From positions 1 through 32,693 of the forward strand of contig QIIW01000040.1 of NCBI GenBank assembly GCA_003231645.1: a DNA stretch of 32,693 nucleotides, read 5' to 3'. Of the stretch, positions 1-6,897 are shown one piece after another. Below the pieces are notes generated by a model, which did not search any database, was not told the DNA's origin, and saw nothing but the letters and a program-made list of their open reading frames with translations. Position 1 is the first letter of the stretch. Every line of letters starts with the position of its first letter. This DNA comes from Acidimicrobiia bacterium. Its GTDB lineage: Bacteria; Actinomycetota; Acidimicrobiia; Acidimicrobiales; Aldehydirespiratoraceae. A program made the position numbers and the translations under genes.

Positions 1-81
1 CATCAATTCTCGGCGCCGCGGCCAGACCCCCTTGTAGTACGCCTTGTGGATGCTGCCTGCTTCGAGAAGCGGAGTGCTCAT
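1..81 (-). CDS. Probable ABC transporter ATP-binding protein, N-terminus only
   Basis: The first 27 codons of a minus-strand gene are visible, and the gene continues beyond the left edge. The start is ATG with AAGGA about six bases upstream. The peptide begins MSTPLLEAGSIHKAYYKG and ends RRREL-M, which resembles the opening beta-strand of ABC ATPases (LLE-x-x-x-I/L-x-K-x-Y), where the Walker A motif comes some 20 residues later, outside the window. A strong promoter (TTGACA, 17 bases, TAGTAT) lies upstream and a CsoR-like dyad covers its predicted start point. Divergence from a copper-type ATPase suggests a metal or redox-stress transporter such as an export or NosF-like ATPase, but that is inference. 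The Walker motifs cannot be checked here, so the family call rests on resemblance of a short segment. Confidence 0.45.
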   Translation of the reverse strand, partial: MSTPLLEAGSIHKAYYKGVWPRRRELM

Positions 82-104
82 GGTGTTCCTTGTGGGGAGA
101 TTGG

Positions 105-122
105 TATACCCCTAGGGAGTAT
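105..122. promoter_or_regulatory. CsoR-like metal operator upstream of the ABC gene
   Basis: TATACCCCTAGGGAGTAT is an imperfect dyad: seven-base arms at 106-112 and 116-122 with one mismatch around a TAG centre. Its TACCCC/GGGGTA-like composition matches operators of the CsoR family of Cu(I)-sensing repressors. It sits at the predicted transcription start of the minus-strand gene, where a repressor would block initiation. No regulator gene is in the window, so the cognate protein is inferred. Confidence 0.5.
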
Positions 123-126
123 GGGC

Positions 127-155
127 ATACTAACAGCGGGTCGTATTCGTGTCAA
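127..155 (-). promoter_or_regulatory. Promoter of the minus-strand ABC gene (TTGACA-17-TAGTAT)
   Basis: Read on the minus strand, TTGACA occupies 155-150 and TAGTAT occupies 132-127, separated by exactly 17 bases. Both hexamers are near the sigma-70/SigA consensus, which is uncommon in this GC-rich window. The predicted start point near 120 falls inside the dyad at 105-122. Confidence 0.6.
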
Positions 156-183
156 GACGAAGCCCGAACCGAGTCACGGGGGG

Positions 184-212
184 TTGACATATACCCCTTA
201 CCCCTATAGGGT
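184..212 (+). promoter_or_regulatory. Promoter of the copA-like gene (TTGACA-17-TATAGG)
   Basis: TTGACA at 184-189 is followed after 17 bases by TATAGG at 207-212. The predicted start point is near 219, leaving a leader of about 55 bases that carries GGAGG at 265-269, five bases before the ATG. The -10 element lies inside the dyad at 199-213. Confidence 0.55.
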
Positions 213-213
213 A
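199..213. promoter_or_regulatory. CsoR-like metal operator overlapping the copA -10
   Basis: TACCCCTATAGGGTA has perfect five-base arms (TACCC and GGGTA) around a five-base centre. An additional half-site ATACCCC lies just upstream at 191-197. The dyad covers the -10 hexamer, which is the expected geometry for repression. The motif type matches CsoR-family operators; MerR-type activators normally use a longer 19-20 base promoter spacer, which is not seen here. Confidence 0.55.
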
Positions 214-274
214 TTACGAATCCCGTTGAACGCCGCTCACAAGAGGCTTCCACTTCAAGCCCCTGGAGGACGAA

Positions 275-2602
275 ATGCCCACCGCCGACCAACATTCGCT
301 CGGAGAACACACCCATCGACATCCCCAGGCCGGTCTCGAGACCACGGTTCTCTCGGTCACCGGAATGCAGTTCGCATCCGAACAACACGGCGTCGCCACC
401 CACATCAGCCGGATCAATGGCGTAGTCGACATTGAGATGAACCCGGTCTCCCAGAGCGCCACCATCACGTTCGACCCGGCGACCGTCTCGATCGAACAAC
501 TCCGGGCGGCAGTGACCGAATGCGGTTACCACTGCGCCGGACGGTCGATGCCCCAACACCTGTGCGAGCCGGCCCTCGACCACGAGGTTCATGGCGGCCA
601 CGGTGGCCACGATCATGGCGGCATGTCGATGGACTCGATGATCTCCGACATGAGGAACCGCTTCCTCGTCGCGATCCTGTTCGGAATACCCGTGACGCTC
701 TACTCCAAACTGGGCCGCGACGTCCTGAACTTCACGGCCGGCCCGCCGCTCGGTCTGCGCGACGACGTCTTCCAGCTCATCTTGAGCCTCCCGGTGGTCT
801 TTTGGGCTTCGTCGATCTTCTTCACCGGAGCCTTCGCCGCGCTGAAGCGTCGAACCCTCGACATGATGGTGTTGGTGTCGGCGGCGATCGCCGCCGGTTG
901 GATCTACTCCCTGGGGATCACGATCAGCGGCGGAGGCGACGTGTTCTACGAGGTGGCGACGATGCTCGCGGCGTTCGTGCTGCTCGGGCATTGGTTCGAG
1001 ATGCGGGCCAGGGGCGGAGCGAATGACGCCATCCGCACGCTGATGAACCTCACCCCACCCAAGGCCGTGGTCATCCGCGGCGGCATCGAGAACGAGATCC
1101 CGACATCAGAGGTCGTCGTCGGCGACGTACTGCTTGTTCGTCCGGGTTCCCGCCTACCGGTCGACGGCAAGGTGGTCGACGGGGAATCGAACGTGGACGA
1201 GTCGATGGTCACCGGTGAGAGCCTGCCGATCCGCAAGGTTCCCGGTGACCTGGTCGTCGGTGCCACCATCAACAAGAACGGCACCCTTCGCGTCGAAGCC
1301 ACCAAGGTCGGGGCCGACACGGCGCTGGCGCAGATCGTCAAACTCGTCCAGGAGGCCCAGAACTCCAAGGCGCCCGGGCAACGCCTGGCCGACAGGGCCG
1401 CATTCTGGCTGGTTCTCGTCGCGCTGGTCGGCGGTGGGCTCACGTTTGCCGGTTGGGCCCTGGCCGGTGCGGCGTTGTCGACCGCACTCCTGTTCTCCAT
1501 CACCGTGGTCGTCATCACCTGCCCGGATGCCCTCGGGCTCGCCACGCCGACGGCGATCATGGTCGGCACCGGGCTCGGTGCCGAACGCGGTGTACTGATG
1601 AAGAACGCGTCGGCTCTGGAGGCCTCGGCCACCATCGACACGGTGGTGATGGACAAGACCGGCACTCTCACCAAGGGCGAACCCGAGGTGACCGATCTGA
1701 TCGCCACCGGTCTCTCCGAGCAGGAGATTCTGCGTCTGGTCGCCGCGGTCGAACGCGAATCGGAGCATCCCCTCGCCGAGGCCGTCGTGCGCTATGCCGA
1801 TGCCGCCGGTGGGGAGCGGCTGACCACTACCGCATTCGAGAACGTCCCCGGACACGGTGCGATCGCAACCGTCGACGGTCATCGGGTGGTGGTGGGCAAT
1901 GCCCGCCTCATGGAGCGAGAAGGTGTGCCTCTCGGGTCACTGGCGGCGATACGGGGCGAGGTCTCGGCCAACGGTCGTACCGCCGTGGTGGTCGCGATCG
2001 ACGGAACGACCGTGGCCGTGATAGGAATCGCCGATGCCGTCAGGGAGACCTCGTTGGCCGCCATCAACGCCCTTCACGACATGGGAATCGAGGTGGTGAT
2101 GCTGACCGGGGACAACCAGGCCACCGCCGACCGGATCGCCGACCAACTCGGCATCGACACGGTGGTCGCCGAGGTCCTGCCCGAGGACAAGTCCCGTAGG
2201 ATCGCCGATCTCCAGGCCGCCGGAAAGAAGGTCGCCATGGTCGGCGACGGAGTCAACGACGCCCCGGCTCTGGCCCTCGCCGAAGTCGGCATCGCCATCG
2301 GTGCCGGCACCGACGTGGCCATCGAGACCGCCGACGTGGTGCTGATGCGGTCCGACCCGCTCGATGTGCCGACGGCATTGAAGATCGGCCGGGGAACCCT
2401 CCGCAAGATGCGCCAGAACCTCGGCTGGGCAGTCGGTTACAACCTCATCGCCCTGCCGATCGCGGCCGGTGTCTTCGAGCCGAGTATCGGTCTGCAACTC
2501 CGCCCGGAATGGGCGGCGTTGGCCATGTCGGGGTCGAGCTTCATCGTGGCCACCAACGCTGTCCTGCTCAAACGGCTCCGGCTCCCGGTCGCCCGCCGGT
2601 GA
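275..2602 (+). CDS. CopA-like heavy-metal P1B-type ATPase with CPD motif
   Basis: This is a 775-residue P1B ATPase, predicted to export metal across the inner membrane using ATP. In order it has a degenerate HMA domain (about 22-88), a His/Met-rich linker (about 101-122, [14 protein letters not shown]), membrane helices, the actuator TGES (313-316), the TM6 motif Cys416-Pro417-Asp418, the phosphorylation site D460 in DKTGTLT, the P1B-specific SEHP (496-499), TGDN (611-614) and GDGVND (657-662). Tyr722-Asn723 in TM7 and M751-x-x-S754-S755 in TM8 match the Cu(I) signatures of CopA proteins. Oddities are that the HMA lacks both metal-binding cysteines (GMQFASEQ where GMTCASC is usual) and that TM6 has CPD rather than CPC. 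The ATG start is set by GGAGG five bases away. The operator-like sites upstream suggest metal-induced expression. I recall similar CPD-type ATPases in actinobacteria, but the substrate is uncertain; copper is the leading guess. Confidence 0.9.
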   Translation: MPTADQHSLGEHTHRHPQAGLETTVLSVTGMQFASEQHGVATHISRINGVVDIEMNPVSQSATITFDPATVSIEQLRAAVTECGYHCAGRSMPQHLCEPALDHEVHGGHGGHDHGGMSMDSMISDMRNRFLVAILFGIPVTLYSKLGRDVLNFTAGPPLGLRDDVFQLILSLPVVFWASSIFFTGAFAALKRRTLDMMVLVSAAIAAGWIYSLGITISGGGDVFYEVATMLAAFVLLGHWFEMRARGGANDAIRTLMNLTPPKAVVIRGGIENEIPTSEVVVGDVLLVRPGSRLPVDGKVVDGESNVDESMVTGESLPIRKVPGDLVVGATINKNGTLRVEATKVGADTALAQIVKLVQEAQNSKAPGQRLADRAAFWLVLVALVGGGLTFAGWALAGAALSTALLFSITVVVITCPDALGLATPTAIMVGTGLGAERGVLMKNASALEASATIDTVVMDKTGTLTKGEPEVTDLIATGLSEQEILRLVAAVERESEHPLAEAVVRYADAAGGERLTTTAFENVPGHGAIATVDGHRVVVGNARLMEREGVPLGSLAAIRGEVSANGRTAVVVAIDGTTVAVIGIADAVRETSLAAINALHDMGIEVVMLTGDNQATADRIADQLGIDTVVAEVLPEDKSRRIADLQAAGKKVAMVGDGVNDAPALALAEVGIAIGAGTDVAIETADVVLMRSDPLDVPTALKIGRGTLRKMRQNLGWAVGYNLIALPIAAGVFEPSIGLQLRPEWAALAMSGSSFIVATNAVLLKRLRLPVARR

Positions 2603-2639
2603 TGATCTCCCCGGCCCGGGGGCGGAGGGGGCCCCGCAC

Positions 2640-3734
2640 GTGAACAAGCTCAAGGCCGTCACGGTCATGTTCTTGTGGGCGTCGTGTTTCCCGTTGATCA
2701 CCATAGGTCTCACTTTTGCGCCCCATCTGACCTTCGCCGCGCTGCGGGCCCTCATCGCCGGGGCCGCCTTGGTCGGGTGGGGAATTGCGTTGGGTCGTCC
2801 TCGCCCTTCCGGCACGAGCACGTGGCTGCTTCTGATTGTCGCCGGCATCGGCGCGACGAGCCTCGGATTCCTGGGTATGTTCCACGCCGCTGAATTCATC
2901 GGGCCGGGTACTGCGACAGTGATAGCCAACACCCAGCCTTTGTTGGCCGCGGCACTCGCCTATGTGGTGCTCAAGGAACGAATCGGCATCGGCGGGGCGG
3001 TTGGTCTTGCCCTCGGCTTCGTCGGGATCGCGGTCATAGCGGCACCGGGTTTCACCGGCCAACTCAACCCCGATCAGTATCTCCTCGGTGTCGCGTACGT
3101 GCTCCTTGCGGCTCTCGGTATCTCCGTCAGCAACGTCGCCCTCAAGCGACTGGCCGGCGACGTCGACGCCCTCATGGCCGTCGGATCCCAACTGCTCATC
3201 GGAGCGATCCCGCTCATGGTCATGTCGGCAATGACCGAGTCACCGATCTCGATCATCTGGTCGGCCAAGTTCATTCTGAGCCTGCTTGGTCTTGCCCTGC
3301 CGGGCACCGCGCTCGCCTACTGGATGTGGTTTTCCATTCTTGAAACCATGACACTCAACCGGGCCAACGCCTACAGCTTCCTCGTCCCATTCTTCGGAAT
3401 ATCGCTGGGTATCGCCTTCTACGGTGAGGCTCTCACCCTTCTGGTCGGTGCCGGGGCATCAATCACCGTCGTCGGGATCCTGCTCGTGAACCACTTTGTC
3501 GGCTCAGCTCACAGAAGTCACGTCCGCCATCATCTCGTCGACACCGACGAACATCGTGTCATATGTCTTGGTGAACGCGAGGGTGCCGTCCCGTCTCACC
3601 AACGCGATGCTGTGAAACGGACGGTCGTTGTGGCCGTTCAATCCGATCATGTGGTAGGTCTCGGACACCGATCGATCCCGGTCGATCAGGATCGGCCGGT
3701 CGATACCCCACGCTTCGGCGGTGGACCTGACTGA
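2640..3734 (+). CDS. EamA/DMT-family transporter with antisense C-terminal extension
   Basis: This is a ten-helix drug/metabolite transporter (EamA superfamily), with two repeats of five helices. Typical features include an N-terminal LWASCFP segment and LKERIGIGGAVGLALGF near the end of the first repeat, with the matching ALTLLVGAGASITVVGILLV at the end of the second. The substrate cannot be predicted. The chosen start is GTG at 2640, with GGAGG at 2624-2628; it lies 37 bases after the ATPase stop, so the two are probably co-transcribed. The family homology ends near 3503, at a size usual for the family (about 290 residues). The frame then stays open for another 76 codons, a hydrophilic tail encoded exactly antisense to the redoxin gene. 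This suggests a lost stop codon or a frameshift near 3500. The transporter call is firm; the true C-terminus is not. Confidence 0.85.
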   Translation: MNKLKAVTVMFLWASCFPLITIGLTFAPHLTFAALRALIAGAALVGWGIALGRPRPSGTSTWLLLIVAGIGATSLGFLGMFHAAEFIGPGTATVIANTQPLLAAALAYVVLKERIGIGGAVGLALGFVGIAVIAAPGFTGQLNPDQYLLGVAYVLLAALGISVSNVALKRLAGDVDALMAVGSQLLIGAIPLMVMSAMTESPISIIWSAKFILSLLGLALPGTALAYWMWFSILETMTLNRANAYSFLVPFFGISLGIAFYGEALTLLVGAGASITVVGILLVNHFVGSAHRSHVRHHLVDTDEHRVICLGEREGAVPSHQRDAVKRTVVVAVQSDHVVGLGHRSIPVDQDRPVDTPRFGGGPD

Positions 3735-4091
3735 TTCCAGCGAGTTCACCATGATCGGCATGAGGGTGATCCCCTGAGCCGCGAGGGCGTCATCCACCTC
3801 GAGAATCTGGGCGAAACAGGCGTCGCAGCCGACACCCATCGAGAAGTAGAGCAGTACGTCGCCGGTGGTCAATGCATCACTGAGCGCCACGGTGGATCCG
3901 TCGGTGGCGGGAAGTTCGAACATGACCGCTTGGGTGTCGGGCTCAACCGCCGGGGTCGAGGTGCCATCACCGCCGCGGCCCACGATGATCAACACCACGA
4001 CCGCGACAATAGGCAGGAGGACGCCCAGCCAGGTCCAGGAGAAGCCCGTCTCATGTCGCGGTTGCGGAGTCTTGGCTTGTCGCTTGTTCAT
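3504..4091 (-). CDS. Membrane-anchored thioredoxin-like (redoxin) protein
   Basis: This 195-residue protein has one N-terminal membrane helix (about 20-38) followed by an extracytoplasmic thioredoxin-fold domain. The active-site-like motif is Cys89-Asp-Ala-Cys92 in YFSMGVGCDACF, preceded by the ATDGSTVALSDAL segment typical of AhpC/TSA and TlpA-type redoxins. CDAC is not the usual WCxxC, so it may be a specialised thiol oxidoreductase or metallochaperone. The start ATG at 4091 has GGGAG upstream. It lies inside the end of the CcdA-like gene (41-base overlap), so translation is likely coupled and the CcdA-like protein probably supplies electrons across the membrane. Its 3' end runs antisense to the tail of the EamA frame. 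Confidence 0.75.
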   Translation of the reverse strand: MNKRQAKTPQPRHETGFSWTWLGVLLPIVAVVVLIIVGRGGDGTSTPAVEPDTQAVMFELPATDGSTVALSDALTTGDVLLYFSMGVGCDACFAQILEVDDALAAQGITLMPIMVNSLESVRSTAEAWGIDRPILIDRDRSVSETYHMIGLNGHNDRPFHSIALVRRDGTLAFTKTYDTMFVGVDEMMADVTSVS

Positions 4092-5010
4092 TGTCGTCAC
4101 TCCCTGTGGAGGTCGATTCGTCGGATTCCTCGGGCTTGCCCGGTTCGTCGGTGCCCCGTGAGGAACGGCGGCCGGTGAGCACCACCGCACCCACCGCCAC
4201 CGAGACCAGGACCACACCGATGAGTGCCTCCGGGATGGGCTCGAGCAGGTCGGTGATCAGTTGAAATCTGCCCTCCAGCCAAACCCCTGCGTCAGTCTGA
4301 AAGCCGGTCGTCACCGAAGCTCCGGTGATCGCCACCATCCAGAGCAACACACCCATGGCCGAGAAGAGAGCGGCCGCGACCAAGTCGAACGTGTTGGTGA
4401 TGAAATTCTTTGCGCCCACGTGCCAGCGCACGATCCGGCCCCGGACTCGAGGTCGGTCGGCCAAGCCGGCCCGGTCCCAGATCACGGTGAGGATCACCAG
4501 CGGGAACACCATCCCGAACACGTAGGCGAAACCCATCGCCGTGCTCTGAACGAGGCTCGGTGACACCGCCGACAGCGTCACCACCCCGGCGAGAACCGGG
4601 GCGCAGCACGCGCTCGCCGCGCCCGAGAAGACGCCGAGGGCGAACACCCCGCCGGTGTCGGTCCGCCTCACGTCGGGGGCCCCGCCCATGATCGGGAGCA
4701 TCCAGGTGCGGCCGGTCACGGCCAGGACCGCCAACACCAGCAACAGGGTGCCGCCGGTCGCGTAGAGCGGGCCGTGGAATCGAATCAGCGATCGCGAGAG
4801 CGCCCCGACCCCGAGCGTCACCGGGAGAAGAACCAGAGATATGCCGGCCGCGTAGACGAACGTGAGCGGCACCAGCCGACTGCGACGGTTCTTGACCGCA
4901 ACCGACAGATACGACGGGAACATGAACACGATGCAGCACGGCGCGAAGAGCGCCACGACCCCGGCGAAGAATGCGGCGGCAAGCGATCCTCCGAGGAATA
5001 TGCCACCCAC
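4051..5010 (-). CDS. CcdA/DsbD-like transmembrane thiol-electron carrier with Cys-Cys pairs
   Basis: This 319-residue polytopic membrane protein resembles the CcdA/DsbD transmembrane family, which moves reducing equivalents from cytoplasmic thioredoxin to the outside. The two half-repeats carry their cysteines as pairs: Cys25-Cys26 in LFAPCCIVFMFPSYL and Cys135-Cys136 in GAASACCAPVL. Canonical CcdA has one cysteine per site (NPCG and SCT), as in the other CcdA of this window. Several hydrophobic segments follow, then a hydrophilic acidic C-terminal tail (about 280-319) rich in Glu, Asp, Ser and Thr. The start is GTG at 5010, with AAGAAGG about seven bases upstream. It sits between the glutaredoxin-like gene (35-base gap) and the redoxin gene (overlap), so the three form one operon. 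The exact electron partner is inferred from neighbours. Confidence 0.75.
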   Translation of the reverse strand: MGGIFLGGSLAAAFFAGVVALFAPCCIVFMFPSYLSVAVKNRRSRLVPLTFVYAAGISLVLLPVTLGVGALSRSLIRFHGPLYATGGTLLLVLAVLAVTGRTWMLPIMGGAPDVRRTDTGGVFALGVFSGAASACCAPVLAGVVTLSAVSPSLVQSTAMGFAYVFGMVFPLVILTVIWDRAGLADRPRVRGRIVRWHVGAKNFITNTFDLVAAALFSAMGVLLWMVAITGASVTTGFQTDAGVWLEGRFQLITDLLEPIPEALIGVVLVSVAVGAVVLTGRRSSRGTDEPGKPEESDESTSTGSDDNEQATSQDSATAT

Positions 5011-5044
5011 GTCAGGACCTTCTTCTCATCTCAGGAACCGTCTC

Positions 5045-5329
5045 TCATGACTCGACCGCCTCGGCGAGGGCACGTCGGAACTTTTTTTCGGAGATTCGGC
5101 CGAATCCATGCAATTCACCATCGATGAGGACCAGCGGCGGGAATGACATCCGGTAAGTTCGGGCCAGTTCGGTCCCTTCGGGGGACATCAAATCGACAAT
5201 CCTGACCTCGAGTGGTTGGTCGACCCCGATCGCCGCGATGGTGTCCTTGGCCAACTCACACAGGTGACAGCCGGGACTGGTGACCAAGGTGATCTCCGGC
5301 GGACCGGAATCAGGAGCGGTTCGACCCAC
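5045..5329 (-). CDS. Glutaredoxin-like (DUF836-type) protein, first of operon
   Basis: This 94-residue thioredoxin-fold protein has the motif Cys21-His-Leu-Cys24 in TSPGCHLCELAKD and the cis-Pro region FPPLVLIDGELHGFG. It is likely a cytoplasmic thiol-disulfide carrier feeding the CcdA-like protein downstream. The frame is open to a TTG at 5410, but that would translate both DosR-like boxes into protein. GTG at 5329 gives the family length and has GGAGGAG at 5342-5348 upstream, with somewhat wide spacing (12 bases), so I prefer it. It is a paralogue of the gene at 8596-8934: both end with LIDGELHGFGR-(I/L)-SEKK. The family call is good; the start is moderate. Confidence 0.75.
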   Translation of the reverse strand: MGRTAPDSGPPEITLVTSPGCHLCELAKDTIAAIGVDQPLEVRIVDLMSPEGTELARTYRMSFPPLVLIDGELHGFGRISEKKFRRALAEAVES

Positions 5330-5365
5330 GTCGGAAACGTACTCCTCCGTGATATCGGCACGGGC

Positions 5366-5407
5366 GGGCCGAAGGTCCCTAAATCCACGCGGTGGGACGA
5401 AGGTCCC
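5366..5407. promoter_or_regulatory. Twin DosR/DevR-like boxes in divergent redox promoter
   Basis: Two copies of a 14-base dyad lie 28 bases apart: GGGCCGAAGGTCCC (5366-5379) and GGGACGAAGGTCCC (5394-5407). Both are followed by (T/C)AAATC, so the repeat unit is about 20 bases with few differences. Read on the other strand they are GGGACCTTCGGCCC and GGGACCTTCGTCCC, close to the mycobacterial hypoxia/NO regulator DosR consensus GGGACTWWAGTCCC. They lie between the two divergent redox operons and could control either. The regulator itself is not in the window. Confidence 0.55.
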
Positions 5408-5456
5408 CAAATCTGAACCGACCGGCCGCCGACAGACTTTGGCGGCGCCGGACGTC

Positions 5457-5462
5457 TAGAAT
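5457..5462 (+). promoter_or_regulatory. Putative -10 box of the ccdA operon
   Basis: TAGAAT is one base from the TATAAT consensus and lies 50 bases before the GTG start, leaving room for a leader with GGAGG at 5501-5505. No convincing -35 is visible at 17 bases, which fits a promoter helped by an activator bound at the boxes upstream (5366-5407). Confidence 0.45.
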
Positions 5463-5512
5463 CCGCGGGTCCATGACAGCCGATCACTAACAATCCCCTC
5501 GGAGGCCAGGGC

Positions 5513-6382
5513 GTGCTCGAAGCTCCACTGCTGCTGGCCTTCACCGCGGGCATGGTCGCGAGTCTCAATCCGTGCGGCTTCTCACTGCTGCCCGCATATG
5601 TCGGCGTGTATGTGACGGGTGAGCGACCCAGCGACCGGGTCGAACGTCGTATCATTCGTGCCGTCGGCGTCGCCATGGCCGTCTCGGTCGGGTTCGTGGC
5701 GGTTTTCACCACCGCCGGGCTGATCCTCGACCGGATCTCCGGCGCGGCGCGGCGCCAGCTTCCGTGGATCACGATCGTCATCGGCGGCCTGCTCGTGGTG
5801 GCCGGCATCGCGGTCGCCCTCGGTTGGAAACCTCGTCTGGCCTTCCGCAGCCCCCAGTTGGGTGGCAAGGGCACCGGCATGTCGTCGATGGTCGGCTACG
5901 GGATCACCTACGCCGTCGCCTCACTGTCGTGCACCATCGGACCCTTCCTGGCCGTCACCGGCGCCGCTCTCAACCAATCGACGGCCGGAGGGCTCGCCAC
6001 CTACGTCCTCTACGCCCTCGGTATGGGAGTGATCATCCTGGCGATCAGCGTCGCCACTGCCGTGACCCAGACCGCGGTCATCGGCAACCTTCGTCGGCTC
6101 TCGCGTTGGGCACCACGAATCGGCGGGGCGCTGATGGTGATCGCCGGCGCCTACTCGATCTGGTACGGCCGGTGGGAACTCGCCGTCTACAGCGGCGACT
6201 TCTCCACGGATCCGGTGATCGCCGGCGGCGAGAGAATCCGCACATCCCTCGTCAACACCCTCGAATCGATCGGTGCGGTCCGGGTGACTCTCGTCGTGCT
6301 CATTCTCAGCACCCTCGCCTACATGACTCTCAGGCTCCTTCCGACCCGTCGACCGACCGAAAAGCTGGACGCCCAGAGGTGA
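5513..6382 (+). CDS. ccdA: Cytochrome c biogenesis / thiol-reducing protein CcdA
   Basis: This 289-residue membrane protein of the CcdA family passes electrons from cytoplasmic thioredoxin to extracytoplasmic thioredoxin-like proteins. The two key sites are present in canonical form: Cys21 in SLNPCGFSLLPAYV and Cys140 in VASLSCTIGPFLAV, each at the start of a hydrophobic repeat. About six to eight helices are predicted. The start is GTG at 5513 with GGAGG at 5501-5505, seven bases away. The stop overlaps the start of the next gene by four bases (GTGA), so the TlpA-like lipoprotein downstream is its likely reduction target. No cytochrome c maturation genes (ResB/ResC) are nearby, so the role could be cytochrome c synthesis or general extracytoplasmic thiol repair. 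Confidence 0.88.
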   Translation: MLEAPLLLAFTAGMVASLNPCGFSLLPAYVGVYVTGERPSDRVERRIIRAVGVAMAVSVGFVAVFTTAGLILDRISGAARRQLPWITIVIGGLLVVAGIAVALGWKPRLAFRSPQLGGKGTGMSSMVGYGITYAVASLSCTIGPFLAVTGAALNQSTAGGLATYVLYALGMGVIILAISVATAVTQTAVIGNLRRLSRWAPRIGGALMVIAGAYSIWYGRWELAVYSGDFSTDPVIAGGERIRTSLVNTLESIGAVRVTLVVLILSTLAYMTLRLLPTRRPTEKLDAQR

Positions 6383-6897
6383 GAAGGCCCGCAATCACCA
6401 CGATCGTGTTGGCGATTGCCCTGTTGGCAACCGCCTGTGCTTCCGGGCCGCCCCGACTCGACCTCGACACGACCGTCTCACCGATGCCGATTCCGACCGA
6501 GACTCTCGCCCCGATCGGAGCGGCCGACCTCGAGGGTATTCTCGTGGGCCAGCGCGGCAAACCGGTGGTGATCAACATCTGGGCCTCCTGGTGCGCGCCG
6601 TGCCGGGCCGAGGCTCCCCTGTTACAGCGGGCCTTCACCGATTTCGCCGGCGAAGTGACCTTTCTCGGAATCGCATCGAACGACCGGGTGAAAGACGCCG
6701 CCAAGTTCCTCCACCGGTTCGGAATCACGTATCCCAACCTTCTCGACGAGAACGGTGAGATCACCACGCTTCTGGAGATGAGTGGATTCCCCACGACCTA
6801 CGTGTTCGGCCGCGACGGAGTGCTGAGGGCCAAAGTCACCGGCGGTATCTCGGAACGACAACTAGCGGCCGTGGTCGACGACGCCGTCCGCTCCTGA
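6379..6897 (+). CDS. TlpA/ResA-like thioredoxin lipoprotein
   Basis: This 172-residue secreted redoxin begins with a hydrophobic signal segment ending in LLATAC, so Cys20 is the probable lipidated residue (Ala at -3 is a slightly weak lipobox). A thioredoxin domain follows with Trp71-Cys72-Ala-Pro-Cys75 in NIWASWCAPCRAE and the cis-Pro loop GFPTTYVFGRDG. It should act outside the membrane as a thiol-disulfide reductase re-reduced by CcdA. Its GTG start overlaps the ccdA stop (GTGA), so translation is coupled. The 3' end overlaps the convergent Lgt-like gene by 36 bases. Confidence 0.88.
   Translation: MRRPAITTIVLAIALLATACASGPPRLDLDTTVSPMPIPTETLAPIGAADLEGILVGQRGKPVVINIWASWCAPCRAEAPLLQRAFTDFAGEVTFLGIASNDRVKDAAKFLHRFGITYPNLLDENGEITTLLEMSGFPTTYVFGRDGVLRAKVTGGISERQLAAVVDDAVRS

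Noticed and set aside
946..2932. Long minus-strand open frames antisense to the P1B-ATPase gene
   Set aside because: They are shadows of a high-GC coding frame; their Arg/Gly/Pro/Asp-rich translations show no domain, and the plus strand has clear ATPase motifs throughout.
5330..5410. TTG start extending the glutaredoxin-like protein by 27 residues
   Set aside because: The extension would be encoded by the two DosR-like boxes and exceeds the family length.
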